NCBI RefSeq assembly: GCF_031202265.1
Contig: NZ_CP100604.1
Coordinates: 868,001-932,000 of the forward strand
Length of the DNA stretch: 64,000 nt
Source: Bradyrhizobium sp. Ash2021
Lineage (GTDB): Bacteria; Pseudomonadota; Alphaproteobacteria; Rhizobiales; Xanthobacteraceae
Reading direction: 5' to 3'
The position numbers were made by a program, and so were the translations under genes. The notes under the pieces were generated by a model. It was given only the letters and a program-made list of their open reading frames with translations. It searched no databases and was not told the origin of the DNA. This document shows positions 16,665 to 26,870 of the stretch, one piece after another. The first letter of the stretch is position 1. Every line of letters begins with the position of its first letter.

Positions 16665-18518
16665 ATGTTCCTCGATGGTCCCGCCGAGCTCAGATCTGGC
16701 TTATCGAGCCGCTCGACGACCGGCGCCTACCGCCGTGGGGCGCCGATCGCGTTTCTGGCGCCCCTTGTGCTTTTCCTGATTTCCATGGGCCTCATTGTCA
16801 TGGCCTGGGGCTGGCTGGCCGCGCCGCTGCCGCTGGATCATGCGGCTGTCGATTCCGCGAAGAAGCTGGATTGCGTGTCCTACGCGCCGTTCCGGGGCCA
16901 GCAGACCCCGTGGAATTCGAAGATCATCATCAGCCCGGAGCAGATCGCGGAAGATCTCGGCCAACTCGCCAGGATAACCGGCTGCATCCGCACCTACTCG
17001 ATCGAGAACGGGCTGGACAAGGTACCCGAACTCGCATCAAAGGCCGGGCTGAAGGTCATTCTCGGCATCTGGCTCGGCCGCGATCGCGCGAAAAACGCAT
17101 CGCTGATCGAGACCGCGGTCACGCTGGCCAAGGCGTCTCCCGGCGTCGTCACCTCGGTCATGGTCGGCAGCGAAGTGCTGCTGCGCGGAGAAATGACCGT
17201 GTCGGACCTGCGGGCCGCGATCCGCTCGGTCAAGACTCGCGTCAGCATTCCGGTGAGCTACGCCGATGCCTGGGAATTCTGGCTGCGCTACCGGGAGATC
17301 GGCGACGACGTCGATTTCGTGACGATTCACATCCTGCCCTATTGGGAAGACATACCGGTGCGGGCCGAAGACGCGGCGGCGCATGTGATCCACGTTCACA
17401 GGCAACTGGCCCTCGCCTTGCCCGGCAAGGAGATCCTGATCGGCGAGGCCGGCTGGCCAAGCCAGGGACGCATGCGCGACGGTGCGCTGCCGTCTCGCGT
17501 CAATCAGGCCCGTTTCTTTTCCGAACTGCTCGACTGGGCCGGTCGTGGAAACTTTCGCCTCAATCTGTTCGAGGCCTATGACGAGCCGTGGAAGCGTCAG
17601 TGGGAAGGGACGGTCGGCGCCCATTGGGGCCTGCTTGATGGAGATAGCCGTCAGCTGAAGTACTCGTTCGGATCCGCCGTCGGCAACTATCCGTTCTGGA
17701 AGCTGCAACTGGCAGCCGGGCTGGCTTTCGGTTCTTTCGTCTTCGCAGTTGCGCTGTTGACGCTGTGGCGCCGGCGATCGGAAGCCGGATTGGCGCCATG
17801 GCTGGCTGTGGCAGCGACCGCTACCACAGGTGGAATTCTGCTCGGCCTCGCGGGCGAAAAGGCCTTTTATGAAAGCTACGGTTTTGCGGGCTGGCTCAAT
17901 CAGGGATTGCTCCTGGCTGCAGCAACCGTTTTGCCGCTGTTGTGCTCCAGCGCGTTGATGGCCGGGCGTCCGCTGCCGGCCTTTCTGGAATTGGTCGGCC
18001 CGCGCGAGGGCAGAACCCGATCGGTGGCCGCGCTGGTCCTGGGGTTCTCCTTCATGGCGAGCACGCTGGTCGCCGTGGAAATCGCGCTCGGCCTCGTGTT
18101 CGACCCGCGTTCACGCGATTTCCCGTTTGCAAGCCTGACCATGGCGGTTGTGCCGGTCTGGACCGTCACGCGGCTCAACCCTCGAAAATCGGAAATTGGC
18201 GCCGTCACCGAGGCGGTGTTCGCGGGCCTGTTCGTGGCTGCCGCGCTCTATGTCTTTTTCAGCGAAGGGGCCAGCAACTGGCAATCGCAGTGGACCTCGG
18301 CGGCGTTTTTCCTGTATGGCGCCGCGCTGTGGCCGTCGCGTTCCGTTGCCGTCTTGAGCATGCTGCCGAGTCTGTCGGGCGTGTTCCCGAAGACGCTGCG
18401 CAAGGATGAACTCGCCACTCAGCCGATTGCTGTCGCTTCCGTCCCGCCGCCGAAATCGCAGGCGGGCGCAGCCGCGGGATTCGTCGCGGCGACGTCAAAG
18501 GTCGAATGCGACAAATAG
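16665..18518 (+). CDS. NdvC-like membrane GH17 beta-glucan glucanosyltransferase/glucanase
   Basis: A 617-residue inner-membrane protein. A transmembrane anchor (about residues 28-50) is followed by a periplasmic GH17 domain (about 68-340), then about seven hydrophobic segments (about 348-560). Both GH17 catalytic glutamates are visible: Glu170 in MVGSEVLLRG (acid/base) and Glu261 in IGEAGWPSQG (nucleophile). This architecture matches Bradyrhizobium NdvC, which is needed for beta-1,6 linkages in periplasmic cyclic beta-1,3/1,6-glucans. No ndvB glucan synthase is in the window. A GH1 gene follows after 55 bases. Activity could be transfer or hydrolysis. Confidence 0.82.
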   Translation: MFLDGPAELRSGLSSRSTTGAYRRGAPIAFLAPLVLFLISMGLIVMAWGWLAAPLPLDHAAVDSAKKLDCVSYAPFRGQQTPWNSKIIISPEQIAEDLGQLARITGCIRTYSIENGLDKVPELASKAGLKVILGIWLGRDRAKNASLIETAVTLAKASPGVVTSVMVGSEVLLRGEMTVSDLRAAIRSVKTRVSIPVSYADAWEFWLRYREIGDDVDFVTIHILPYWEDIPVRAEDAAAHVIHVHRQLALALPGKEILIGEAGWPSQGRMRDGALPSRVNQARFFSELLDWAGRGNFRLNLFEAYDEPWKRQWEGTVGAHWGLLDGDSRQLKYSFGSAVGNYPFWKLQLAAGLAFGSFVFAVALLTLWRRRSEAGLAPWLAVAATATTGGILLGLAGEKAFYESYGFAGWLNQGLLLAAATVLPLLCSSALMAGRPLPAFLELVGPREGRTRSVAALVLGFSFMASTLVAVEIALGLVFDPRSRDFPFASLTMAVVPVWTVTRLNPRKSEIGAVTEAVFAGLFVAAALYVFFSEGASNWQSQWTSAAFFLYGAALWPSRSVAVLSMLPSLSGVFPKTLRKDELATQPIAVASVPPPKSQAGAAAGFVAATSKVECDK

Positions 18519-18573
18519 CCGTTGCGCTGGCGCAATGGTCGGGGTCCCAAGAGCAAAGTTCAGGAGTGAAGTC

Positions 18574-20046
18574 ATGTCGTCGAACGGACTGTCGCGGCGC
18601 GATTTTGGCAAGATGGCTGGATCGGCGGCGCTCGGCCTGTCGACGGTGTCAGCCCAATCCGCCGATACCGGCATCGCACGGCCCACCGGCCAGAACGCCA
18701 TGTTGGCTTTTCCGGGCGACTTTCGATGGGGCACGGCGACCTCGGCCTTTCAGGTCGAAGGCGCCGTCAACGAAGACGGACGCGGTCCTTCGATCTGGGA
18801 TCGTTTTACGCACCTGCAAGGCAAGATTGCCGATCACAGCACTGCCGATGTCGCCGACGACCATTTCCATCGATACAAGGACGACGTCCGATTGATGAAG
18901 GCGCTGGGAGCCAGGACCTATCGCTTCTCGATCGCGTGGCCGCGCGTTTTCCCGGAAGGCCGAGGGGTGCCAAATCCGAAAGGCCTCGATTTCTACAATC
19001 GGCTGCTCGACGAACTCCTGGCCAACGGCATCGAGCCGTTCGCCACCCTGTACCATTGGGATTTGCCCCAGGCGCTGCAGGATCGCTATGGCGGCTGGAT
19101 GTCGCGCGACACTGCAAAAGCCTTTGCCGATTATGCGGGTTATGTCGTGGAACGCCTGAGCGATCGTGCAAAGCACATTTTCACGATCAACGAATGTTCG
19201 CGGCTTGTGCATCTCGGTCACGGTCTTGGAATTGACGCTCCGGGCTTGAATCTATCCGAGGCCGGGATGAACCAGGTTCGTCACAACGTAGCACTGGGAC
19301 ACGGTCTTGCCGTGCAGGCGATCCGCGCGCGCGGCCGGGCGGGGACCAGGGTGGGCCTCGCCGAGAACATGGTCACCTGCGTACCCGCGATCGAAACGCC
19401 CGCGAACATCCACGCCACGGAGATCGCGACGCGCGAACTCAATGCCGGCTATCTGACTGTCATCCTCGAGGGGAAATACACCGAAGGCTTTCTGGCGCAG
19501 GCCGGAAAGGATGCGCCGAAATACACCGCCGACGATCTCGGCATCGTTTCATCCCCAATCGATTTCGTCGGACTGAATGTCTACAAGCCCGACCATTACG
19601 TCCTGGCCGCCGATAATGCGCGCGGCTTCACCCTGGCGCCGTTTCCCGCGTCGTTCCCGCATATGGATGCGTCCTGGCTGAGGGTCGGTCCGGAGGCGAT
19701 GTATTGGGCGCCGCGGCATGCGGCGAGGATCTGGGGCGTAAAATCCATCTACATCACCGAGAACGGGACACCAGCGACGGATGAGGTGGCCGCCGACGGC
19801 AATGTCTACGATCTCGACCGGATCATGTATCTGCGCAACTATCTGCTCCAACTGCAGCGCGCGACGTCGGAGGGCGTGCCCGTGGCCGGCTACTTCCTGT
19901 GGAGCCTGATCGACAATTTCGAATGGGCGGATGGCTACCAAAAGCGCTTCGGGCTCTACCGGGTCGACTTCGACACGCAGGCCCGCACCCCGAAACTGAG
20001 CGCCTCGTTCTACCGCGAAATCATCAAGCAGAATGCGGTGGTCTAG
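18574..20046 (+). CDS. Tat-exported GH1 beta-glucosidase
   Basis: A 490-residue family 1 glycoside hydrolase. The ATG at 18574 has CAGGAG before it. The N-terminus LSRRDFGKMAGSAALGLSTVSA is a twin-arginine signal (Arg8-Arg9), so the enzyme is probably folded in the cytoplasm and exported. The barrel starts at FRWGTATSAFQVEGA. The acid/base glutamate is Glu207 in TINECS, where the usual proline after Asn-Glu is cysteine. The nucleophile motif YITENG is intact. Position after the GH17 gene suggests trimming or turnover of beta-glucans in the periplasm. Confidence 0.9.
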   Translation: MSSNGLSRRDFGKMAGSAALGLSTVSAQSADTGIARPTGQNAMLAFPGDFRWGTATSAFQVEGAVNEDGRGPSIWDRFTHLQGKIADHSTADVADDHFHRYKDDVRLMKALGARTYRFSIAWPRVFPEGRGVPNPKGLDFYNRLLDELLANGIEPFATLYHWDLPQALQDRYGGWMSRDTAKAFADYAGYVVERLSDRAKHIFTINECSRLVHLGHGLGIDAPGLNLSEAGMNQVRHNVALGHGLAVQAIRARGRAGTRVGLAENMVTCVPAIETPANIHATEIATRELNAGYLTVILEGKYTEGFLAQAGKDAPKYTADDLGIVSSPIDFVGLNVYKPDHYVLAADNARGFTLAPFPASFPHMDASWLRVGPEAMYWAPRHAARIWGVKSIYITENGTPATDEVAADGNVYDLDRIMYLRNYLLQLQRATSEGVPVAGYFLWSLIDNFEWADGYQKRFGLYRVDFDTQARTPKLSASFYREIIKQNAVV

Positions 20047-20103
20047 TGGGCCCGCCAAACCACTTTTCGTCATGGCCGGATTTGACGAATAGTGGGAACG
20101 AAT

Positions 20104-20183
20104 GTCATTCCGGGGCGCGCGCAGCGCGAACCCGGAATCTCGAGATTCCGGGTCTGGTGCTAACGCACCATCCCGGAATGACG
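20104..20183. repeat. palindromic repeat (GTCATTCCGGGGCGCG family), copy 1
   Basis: Outer arms GTCATTCCGG and CCGGAATGAC with inner palindromes CCCGGAATCTCGAGATTCCGGG and GGTGCTAACGCACC. It lies between the convergent GH1 and glutamine-synthetase-like genes. Related copies are at 26871-26974 and 40544-40670. Confidence 0.85.
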
Positions 20184-20193
20184 TGGTATGCCC

Positions 20194-21630
20194 TCAAAAC
20201 ATCTCGAAATATTCGCGATGCTCCCAGTCCGACACCTCCGCCTGAAACCTCTCGATCTCGGCGTTCTTGATATGAATGTAATAGTCGACGAACTCCGCGC
20301 CCAGCGCCCCGCGGAAAAACGGATCGTCGTTGAGCGCGAACACCGCCTCGTGCAGACTCTTCGGCAGCAGCGCTGCCTTGGCTTCGTACGGCGTATCCGC
20401 CGACGGCCCGGGATCGAGCTTGCGGTCGACGCCGTCGAGACCGGAAAGGATTTGCGACGCCATGTAGAGATAGGGATTCGCCGCCGGCTCGCCGATCCGG
20501 TTCTCGAGCCTTGTTGCGCTATCTCCGGGGCCGCCGAGCACGCGGATCATGACGCCGCGGTTGTCGCGGCCCCAGATCGCGCGGTCCGGCGCCAGCGAAT
20601 AGGTGCGGTAGCGTTTGTAGCCGTTGATGGTCGGCGTCGTGAACACGGCCGAGGCGCGGGCGTGCTGCAAAAGCCCGGCAAGCCAGGCGCGGCCGAACGG
20701 CGTCAGCACCTCGCTGCCGTCCTTGGACATGAACGCGTTCTCGGCGCCCGCGTGCGACACGATCGACTGATGCAGGTGCCAACCCGACGCGAACACGTTC
20801 GGCAGTTTCGGCCGGCACATGAAGGTGGCGTGGTAGCCGTGTCGTTGCGCGATCTGCTTTACCGCCGAGCGGAACAGCACCATGTTGTCGGCGGGGTTAA
20901 GCCCCTTGGTCGGCTGAAAGGTGAATTCGCACTGGCTCGGGCCGAACTCGACCTCGACCGATCGCAAGGGCAGCCCGAGCGCCAGCACGTCGCGGCGGAT
21001 GATTTCCAGCGCCGGCTCCATCTGGTCGTAGCGCTGCTCGGTCAGATATTGATAGCCCTGCGAGAGCAGGCTGACCGACGGCGGCGTGCCCGGCTGACCG
21101 GCATCCCCCGGCGCCATATGCGCGTTTTCGAGCTTGAAGAGGTGGAATTCGACCTCGAGCCCGGCGACGAAATCATATCCGCGCTGGCCGAGTTGATCGA
21201 GGACGGAGCGATAGAGATGCCGGGTCGCGAACGGCACCGGCCGTCCGTCGTTGAAATAGAGGTCGCACAGCACCCATCCCGTGGCGGGCGCCCATGGCAG
21301 CACGCGAAACGTGGTGGGATCCGCCACCATCAGCACGTCGGCGGCGCCTTCCATTTCCTTCATGCCGAAACCGCCGCCGGATGTGAACACCGGAAACACC
21401 GTGCGGTGGGAGGTGTCCTTGGCGAGCATGGTCGTGGTGATCGAACAGCCGCTTTCGAGCGAGGCAATCGCCTCGCTCGCCACCAGCGTCTTGCCGCGCA
21501 AAATGCCGTGCTGATCCGGAAACGACAGCCGGATCGCTTCGAGATTTTTCTCTTCGACGATTTTGCGGAGACGGCTCGCCGCCTCCTTCTGCTCGCTCGA
21601 CCACAGGCCGTGACGCTCGACGAAACTCAA
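20194..21630 (-). CDS. glutamine-synthetase-family ligase (gamma-glutamyl-amine ligase-like)
   Basis: A 478-residue protein of the glutamine synthetase superfamily. The start is a TTG at 21630 with an excellent AGGAGGT site seven bases upstream. Recognisable elements are GLEVEFHLF (metal ligands), EVEFGPSQCEF, GWHLHQSI (metal histidine region), NGYKRYR and LENRIGEPAANPYLYMA. It is not the housekeeping GlnA: the length, first 60 residues and absence of the tyrosine adenylylation loop point to relatives that glutamylate amines or polyamines. The Rieske oxygenase gene lies 126 bases upstream on the same strand. In aniline pathways a GS-like protein and a Rieske oxygenase act in sequence, so a similar arrangement is possible here. 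The substrate is unknown. Confidence 0.8.
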   Translation of the reverse strand: MSFVERHGLWSSEQKEAASRLRKIVEEKNLEAIRLSFPDQHGILRGKTLVASEAIASLESGCSITTTMLAKDTSHRTVFPVFTSGGGFGMKEMEGAADVLMVADPTTFRVLPWAPATGWVLCDLYFNDGRPVPFATRHLYRSVLDQLGQRGYDFVAGLEVEFHLFKLENAHMAPGDAGQPGTPPSVSLLSQGYQYLTEQRYDQMEPALEIIRRDVLALGLPLRSVEVEFGPSQCEFTFQPTKGLNPADNMVLFRSAVKQIAQRHGYHATFMCRPKLPNVFASGWHLHQSIVSHAGAENAFMSKDGSEVLTPFGRAWLAGLLQHARASAVFTTPTINGYKRYRTYSLAPDRAIWGRDNRGVMIRVLGGPGDSATRLENRIGEPAANPYLYMASQILSGLDGVDRKLDPGPSADTPYEAKAALLPKSLHEAVFALNDDPFFRGALGAEFVDYYIHIKNAEIERFQAEVSDWEHREYFEMF

Positions 21631-21646
21631 CGCGTCACCTCCTCTT

Positions 21647-21731
21647 CGTCATTGCGAGCGCAGCGAAGCAATCCATCGCTCCAAGGAAAGAAAGAATGGA
21701 TTGCTTCGTCGCTGCGCTCCTCGCAATGACG
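21647..21731. repeat. palindromic repeat (CGTCATTGCGAG family), copy 1
   Basis: Outer arms CGTCATTGCGAGCG and CTCGCAATGACG and inner arms GAAGCAATCCAT and ATGGATTGCTTC make a long hairpin between the Rieske gene and the glutamine-synthetase-like gene. Related copies are at 58771-58840 and 62638-62719. Confidence 0.85.
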
Positions 21732-21756
21732 GCAACTCCATTTTGAACCAGACGCA

Positions 21757-23115
21757 TCACTCCGCCGCCGACAGATGGCGGATCTTGTCGGATATCTCAC
21801 CTGGCACCGGCGCCGCCCAGGGCGCACCGCGGCGCCGCTTGACGTCGACTTCCATCCAGAATATTTCCCAGCCGCGCGTCGGCCCGATGCCGTCCATGGT
21901 CGCCGGCCCCTGGATGCTGCGCGCGTGGGCGTCGTCGAGGAACATGAACGGCTTCTCGCCGCCCAACACCTTTTCGATTTCCTGCCGCAGCAGGCGGCGA
22001 TATTGCACGATCGCCTTGTCGGAGGTGCCCAGATGTTCGTTGGTGCGGTCCTGGATCGCGCCCATGGATTCCACCGCCCACTGGTCGTGCACGTTGATGT
22101 CGGCGCCCATGCCGGTATAGGTCTCGGTCGCCTGTTCGTGCGGATCGAACCCGTAATCGTTCGACTTGTTCTTGCGCGATTTGTAGTCGGGCAGTTCGTA
22201 GAGTTCGAGCCGCTGGTCGCGCATCTTGTTCTTGTCGACCGGCGTCGTGTAGCTGGTGAAGATCGCGTACCAATAGCAGTTCTCGTCGTCGACCGGGATG
22301 TGCCACTGCGTGATCGTCATCTCCGTGCTCATCGGGATGACGAAACCGTGCGGGAAGAGCTGGTTGGTGACGCGCACATGGGTACGCTCTTCATCCAGTT
22401 CGCGCAGCGCGATCAGGCGCATGCCGTATTCGGTGTGCTCGACATTGATGATCGGGTTGTCGTATTCGCGCAGGATCCTTGTCATCGGCATGTCGCTTCC
22501 GGCGGATGCGCCGCGGAACTGCTTGCCGTAAGCGCCGGAGGTATCTTCGTCCTCGAAGAAGCGATGCAGGAACGAGGCGTGCGCCGGATCGATGCCGACT
22601 TCGAGCGCCTGCAGCCAGTTGCAGTTGATGTGGCCCTTGAACGCAAAGGTGTGGCTGTCGGGCGCAACGAAGCAGTCGATCTCCGGAAACGCCGGTGGCG
22701 CGCCTTCGCCGAGATACGCCCAGAGGATGCCGCTCTTCTCGACCACGGGATAGGAACGCTGCTTGATGCCTTTGCACAGCGTCGAGCCTTTTGGCTCGGC
22801 CGGCGTTTCCAGGCACTGGCCGGTCGCATCGAACAGCCAGCCGTGAAAGGCGCAGCGCAGGCCGCCATTTTCCAGCCGGCCGAAGGCGAGGTCGGCGCCG
22901 CGATGGGCGCAATGGCGGTCGATCAGGCCGTAGCGGCCATTCTCGTCGCGAAACAACACCAGGTTTTCGCCGAGCAGTTTGACCGGCTTGACCGGCCGCG
23001 GCCCCGCCAGCTCGTCCACCAGCGCCGCCGGCTGCCAGTACATCCGCATCAGCTTCCCGCAGGGGTCTTGTCGCCCGGTGCGCGTGATCAGGTCGTTCGC
23101 TTCCTGGCTCATCAT
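21757..23115 (-). CDS. Rieske non-haem iron oxygenase, alpha subunit
   Basis: A 452-residue terminal oxygenase. The Rieske [2Fe-2S] ligands are Cys69-His71 (CAHRG) and Cys88-His91 (CAFHG). The mononuclear iron site is Asp176, His179 and His184 in DPAHASFLH. The layout resembles the phthalate 4,5-dioxygenase branch, which hydroxylates or demethylates aromatic carboxylates using a separate reductase. No reductase or beta subunit gene is adjacent. It is divergent from an IclR regulator and precedes the GS-like ligase gene on the same strand. A palindrome in the divergent gap is a likely operator. The substrate is unknown; aromatic acid or glutamylated amine are both possible. Confidence 0.9.
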   Translation of the reverse strand: MMSQEANDLITRTGRQDPCGKLMRMYWQPAALVDELAGPRPVKPVKLLGENLVLFRDENGRYGLIDRHCAHRGADLAFGRLENGGLRCAFHGWLFDATGQCLETPAEPKGSTLCKGIKQRSYPVVEKSGILWAYLGEGAPPAFPEIDCFVAPDSHTFAFKGHINCNWLQALEVGIDPAHASFLHRFFEDEDTSGAYGKQFRGASAGSDMPMTRILREYDNPIINVEHTEYGMRLIALRELDEERTHVRVTNQLFPHGFVIPMSTEMTITQWHIPVDDENCYWYAIFTSYTTPVDKNKMRDQRLELYELPDYKSRKNKSNDYGFDPHEQATETYTGMGADINVHDQWAVESMGAIQDRTNEHLGTSDKAIVQYRRLLRQEIEKVLGGEKPFMFLDDAHARSIQGPATMDGIGPTRGWEIFWMEVDVKRRRGAPWAAPVPGEISDKIRHLSAAE

Positions 23116-23147
23116 GGCGGCGCATCCTTCGGTCGGGAGCTATCTTG

Positions 23148-23172
23148 TTCGCCTATTGAACTTATGGGCGAA
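23148..23172. promoter_or_regulatory. palindromic operator candidate between Rieske and IclR genes
   Basis: TTCGCC (23148-23153) and GGCGAA (23167-23172) frame an AT-rich centre with further symmetry. It lies 33 bases from the Rieske start and 67 bases from the IclR start, where an IclR regulator could control both genes. Confidence 0.5.
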
Positions 23173-23238
23173 TTATGACATGCATCTGCGGGACGGCAAG
23201 CACAATCTTTGACCGGCGCGAGCGCCGTGGAGCGCGAC

Positions 23239-24024
23239 ATGCCAAAGCTGAAGCGCGGCGATAGCGACGAGCGTGCCACCGACTTTGTCGAGAGTCTCGA
23301 CCGCGGTCTGCGCCTGCTGCAGAAATTCGGCACCACCACCGGCCCGATGACGTTGAGCGACCTCGCGCGCGCCGCAGAGCTGCCGCGGGCGACCGCGCGA
23401 CGCATCCTCTTCACCCTCGAACGCGCCGGCTTTGTCGCGACCGACGGCAAGCTGTTCACGCTCACTCCGCATGTGCTGACCCTGGCCGCGTCATTTTTGC
23501 GTTCGAGTCAGGTGGTGACGGTGCTGCAGCCGGTGCTCGACCGGATCGCGGCATCGGCGCAGGAGATCAGTTCGCTCGCGGTGCTGGATGGCGAGGAGGT
23601 CGTGTTCATCGCGCGCGGCAGTCCTGCGCGCATGTTTTCGGCAGGCCTCGATATCGGCTATCGCCTGCCTTCTTTCTGCACCTCGGTCGGCCGCGCTATG
23701 CTCGGCCGGTTCGACGATGCCGAACTCGCGGCAAGACTGGCGGCGATGCACCGCGCGCCGATGACGGCGCATACGGTGACCGATCCCAAATTGCTGCTCG
23801 CCGCCATCATCGCCGACCGCGCGCAGGGCTATTCGCTGGTCGATCGCGAGGCCGAACCGCATTTCCGTTCGGTTTCCGTGCCGATCCGCCGCTATGACGG
23901 CGCCATCATCGCCGCGATCAACATGGGCGCGCATGTCGATCGCGTCTCGGCCGCTGAAATGATCGACCGGTTCCTGCCGCTGCTGCGCGAGGGCGCGGAA
24001 CAGGTGAAGTCGATGTTGCTGTGA
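23239..24024 (+). CDS. IclR-family transcriptional regulator
   Basis: A 261-residue regulator. The ATG at 23239 is preferred because GGAG lies seven bases before it; a TTG at 23209 is possible. The winged HTH (about residues 13-75) includes LSDLARAAELPRATARRILFTLERAGFV. The effector domain (about 90-255) has the IclR signature near GYSLVDREAEPHFRSVSVPI and a final strand IIAAINMGAH. The similarity is to PcaR/PobR-type regulators of aromatic catabolism. It is divergent from the Rieske gene, which is its probable target. Confidence 0.9.
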   Translation: MPKLKRGDSDERATDFVESLDRGLRLLQKFGTTTGPMTLSDLARAAELPRATARRILFTLERAGFVATDGKLFTLTPHVLTLAASFLRSSQVVTVLQPVLDRIAASAQEISSLAVLDGEEVVFIARGSPARMFSAGLDIGYRLPSFCTSVGRAMLGRFDDAELAARLAAMHRAPMTAHTVTDPKLLLAAIIADRAQGYSLVDREAEPHFRSVSVPIRRYDGAIIAAINMGAHVDRVSAAEMIDRFLPLLREGAEQVKSMLL

Positions 24025-24045
24025 TGGAGGAGCAAATTTCCGGAT

Positions 24046-24193
24046 GCGTTCCCCGGATGCTGCGCAGCACCACCAGCGCGTTTACGCGCGTCTTTGACGC
24101 GCTATGGTGATGCGCCGCCGATCCGGGGTCCATCGGGATGGGTCCCGGCTCTGCGGAGCAGCGTTGCACGCTGCATCGCGTCGGGACACGAGA
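24046..24193. repeat. palindromic repeat (GTTCCCCGGATGCTGCGCAGC family), copy 1
   Basis: A 148-base element with internal palindromes including GCGCGTTTACGCGCG and CTGCGGAGCAGCGTTGCACG. It lies between the convergent IclR and boxR genes. Related copies are at 29795-29919 and 48099-48255. Confidence 0.8.
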
Positions 24194-24194
24194 C

Positions 24195-25091
24195 TTAGCC
24201 CCGCGCGAACATCCGCGACTCGTTCTGCAGCACCGGCGCCACCGCGTCGCTCAGTCGGGCTGCCGCCGCGTCGACGCTGAGCCCCGCCGTGTCCACCACC
24301 GCCGACGCCCGCGCATAGAGCGGCTCGCGGCTCAACAGGATGTTGCGCAGCTCGGCCATCGCCGAGCGATCGTCCGCCATCGGGCGCAGATCGCCCTGGC
24401 GGCGCACCCGCGCCATGTGTTCTTCCGGCTCGGCCTTCAGCCAGATGGTGTAGAACGACGACAGGATCAGGTCGAAGGTCAAAGGCTCGGAGACGATGCC
24501 CCCGCCGGTCGCCAGCACCATCAATTCTTTCCGTGCCAGCAATTGGGTCAGCGCTGCCTGCTCCATGCGGCGAAAACCTTCCTGCCCGTAGAGCGCGATG
24601 ATCTCGGCAACGGACAATCCGTTCTGCGCCTCGATCTCCTTGTTCAGTTCGACAAAGCTCCAGCCGATCTTTTTAGCGAGCATCTTGCCGAGAGTGGATT
24701 TGCCGGCGCCGCGCAGGCCGATCAGGGCGATGCCGGAAAACGACAGATGCCGCTGCGCCGACGCTGCGCCACCGGCAAGGACGTTCTTGGCTTGTGCGAT
24801 CTGGCCGGGCGACGCTTTCCGCAGGAGATCGCGGATCACGGCCCAGTCGGGCACCGGCTCGGCGGCGGGAATGAGATCTTCCAGATGCGCGCCCATCGCG
24901 TTCGACACCCGGCGCAGCAGCACGATCGAGACGTTACCCTTGCCGCTCTCGAGCTGCGCGATGTAGCGTTCGGAAATGCCGGAAACTTTTGCGAGCACTT
25001 TGCGCGACATGCCGCGCAGCGCGCGCATGGTGCGCACGCGCTGGCCGAGCTGCTCCAGGAAATCGATTTCGGGATCGCTATTTTCGGTCAT
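24195..25091 (-). CDS. boxR: BoxR, benzoyl-CoA-responsive regulator (XRE HTH plus shikimate-kinase-like domain)
   Basis: A 298-residue two-domain regulator. The ATG at 25091 has a GGGGGGAT leader; an open frame extends 20 codons upstream into a repeat. The N-terminal XRE HTH (about residues 12-75) contains GMSRKVLAKVSGISERYIAQLESGKGN. The C-terminal half (about 118-298) is shikimate-kinase-like with Walker A GLRGAGKST at 125-133 and the ATGGG motif. In Azoarcus BoxR and BzdR this domain binds benzoyl-CoA and lifts repression. It is divergent from the benzoate-CoA ligase gene. A TGCA-N6-TGCA site lies before boxC. Confidence 0.92.
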   Translation of the reverse strand: MTENSDPEIDFLEQLGQRVRTMRALRGMSRKVLAKVSGISERYIAQLESGKGNVSIVLLRRVSNAMGAHLEDLIPAAEPVPDWAVIRDLLRKASPGQIAQAKNVLAGGAASAQRHLSFSGIALIGLRGAGKSTLGKMLAKKIGWSFVELNKEIEAQNGLSVAEIIALYGQEGFRRMEQAALTQLLARKELMVLATGGGIVSEPLTFDLILSSFYTIWLKAEPEEHMARVRRQGDLRPMADDRSAMAELRNILLSREPLYARASAVVDTAGLSVDAAAARLSDAVAPVLQNESRMFARG

Positions 25092-25101
25092 ATCCCCCCG
25101 T

Positions 25102-25152
25102 AGCGTTTTCGAGCGAAGTGGGCACCGGTTCGCGTGAAGAAAACGCGTCAAA
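25102..25152. repeat. dispersed repeat (AGCGTTTTCGAGCGAAGTGG family), copy 1
   Basis: About 50 bases ending GGTTCGCGTGAAGAAAACGC, so that the two ends (GCGTTTTC and GAAAACGC) are complementary. It sits directly upstream of boxR. Other copies are at 37991, 44142 (short) and 61537. Confidence 0.85.
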
Positions 25153-25251
25153 CCAAAAGACCAGGGTCGGGTTTTGACGCAGTCTGAGCCCGACTCTAGG
25201 AAACATAATGCCGATGAGGATTGACAGCAAGCGCGTGGAGTGGCTTTCTAT

Positions 25252-25263
25252 GAATTATAATTC
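25252..25263. promoter_or_regulatory. perfect palindrome GAATTATAATTC upstream of the benzoate-CoA ligase gene
   Basis: A perfect 12-base palindrome in the boxR/ligase divergent region, 66 bases before the ligase start. A TTGACA at 25221 lies nearby but without a properly spaced -10. It could overlap the promoter or bind a regulator; it lacks the TGCA units expected for BoxR. Confidence 0.4.
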
Positions 25264-25328
25264 TTAAAACCGGGGAGAAGCGTCGTGGCGTGCTTTACGC
25301 TTGGGGAATTGGGCTGGAGGGACGTGGC

Positions 25329-26867
<1,539 letters not shown>

Positions 26868-26870
26868 AGT

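Noticed and set aside
20194..21630. Naming the GS-family gene glnA
   Set aside because: The N-terminal region, start context and neighbours do not fit housekeeping glutamine synthetase; a general family name is safer.
20188..21775. Long plus-strand frames opposite the GS-like and Rieske genes
   Set aside because: Third-position GC bias of the real genes opens the opposite frame; the products have no recognisable motif.
25221..25261. TTGACA and TATAAT as a promoter for the benzoate-CoA ligase
   Set aside because: The two hexamers are 29 bases apart, too far for a sigma70 promoter; only the palindrome is reported.
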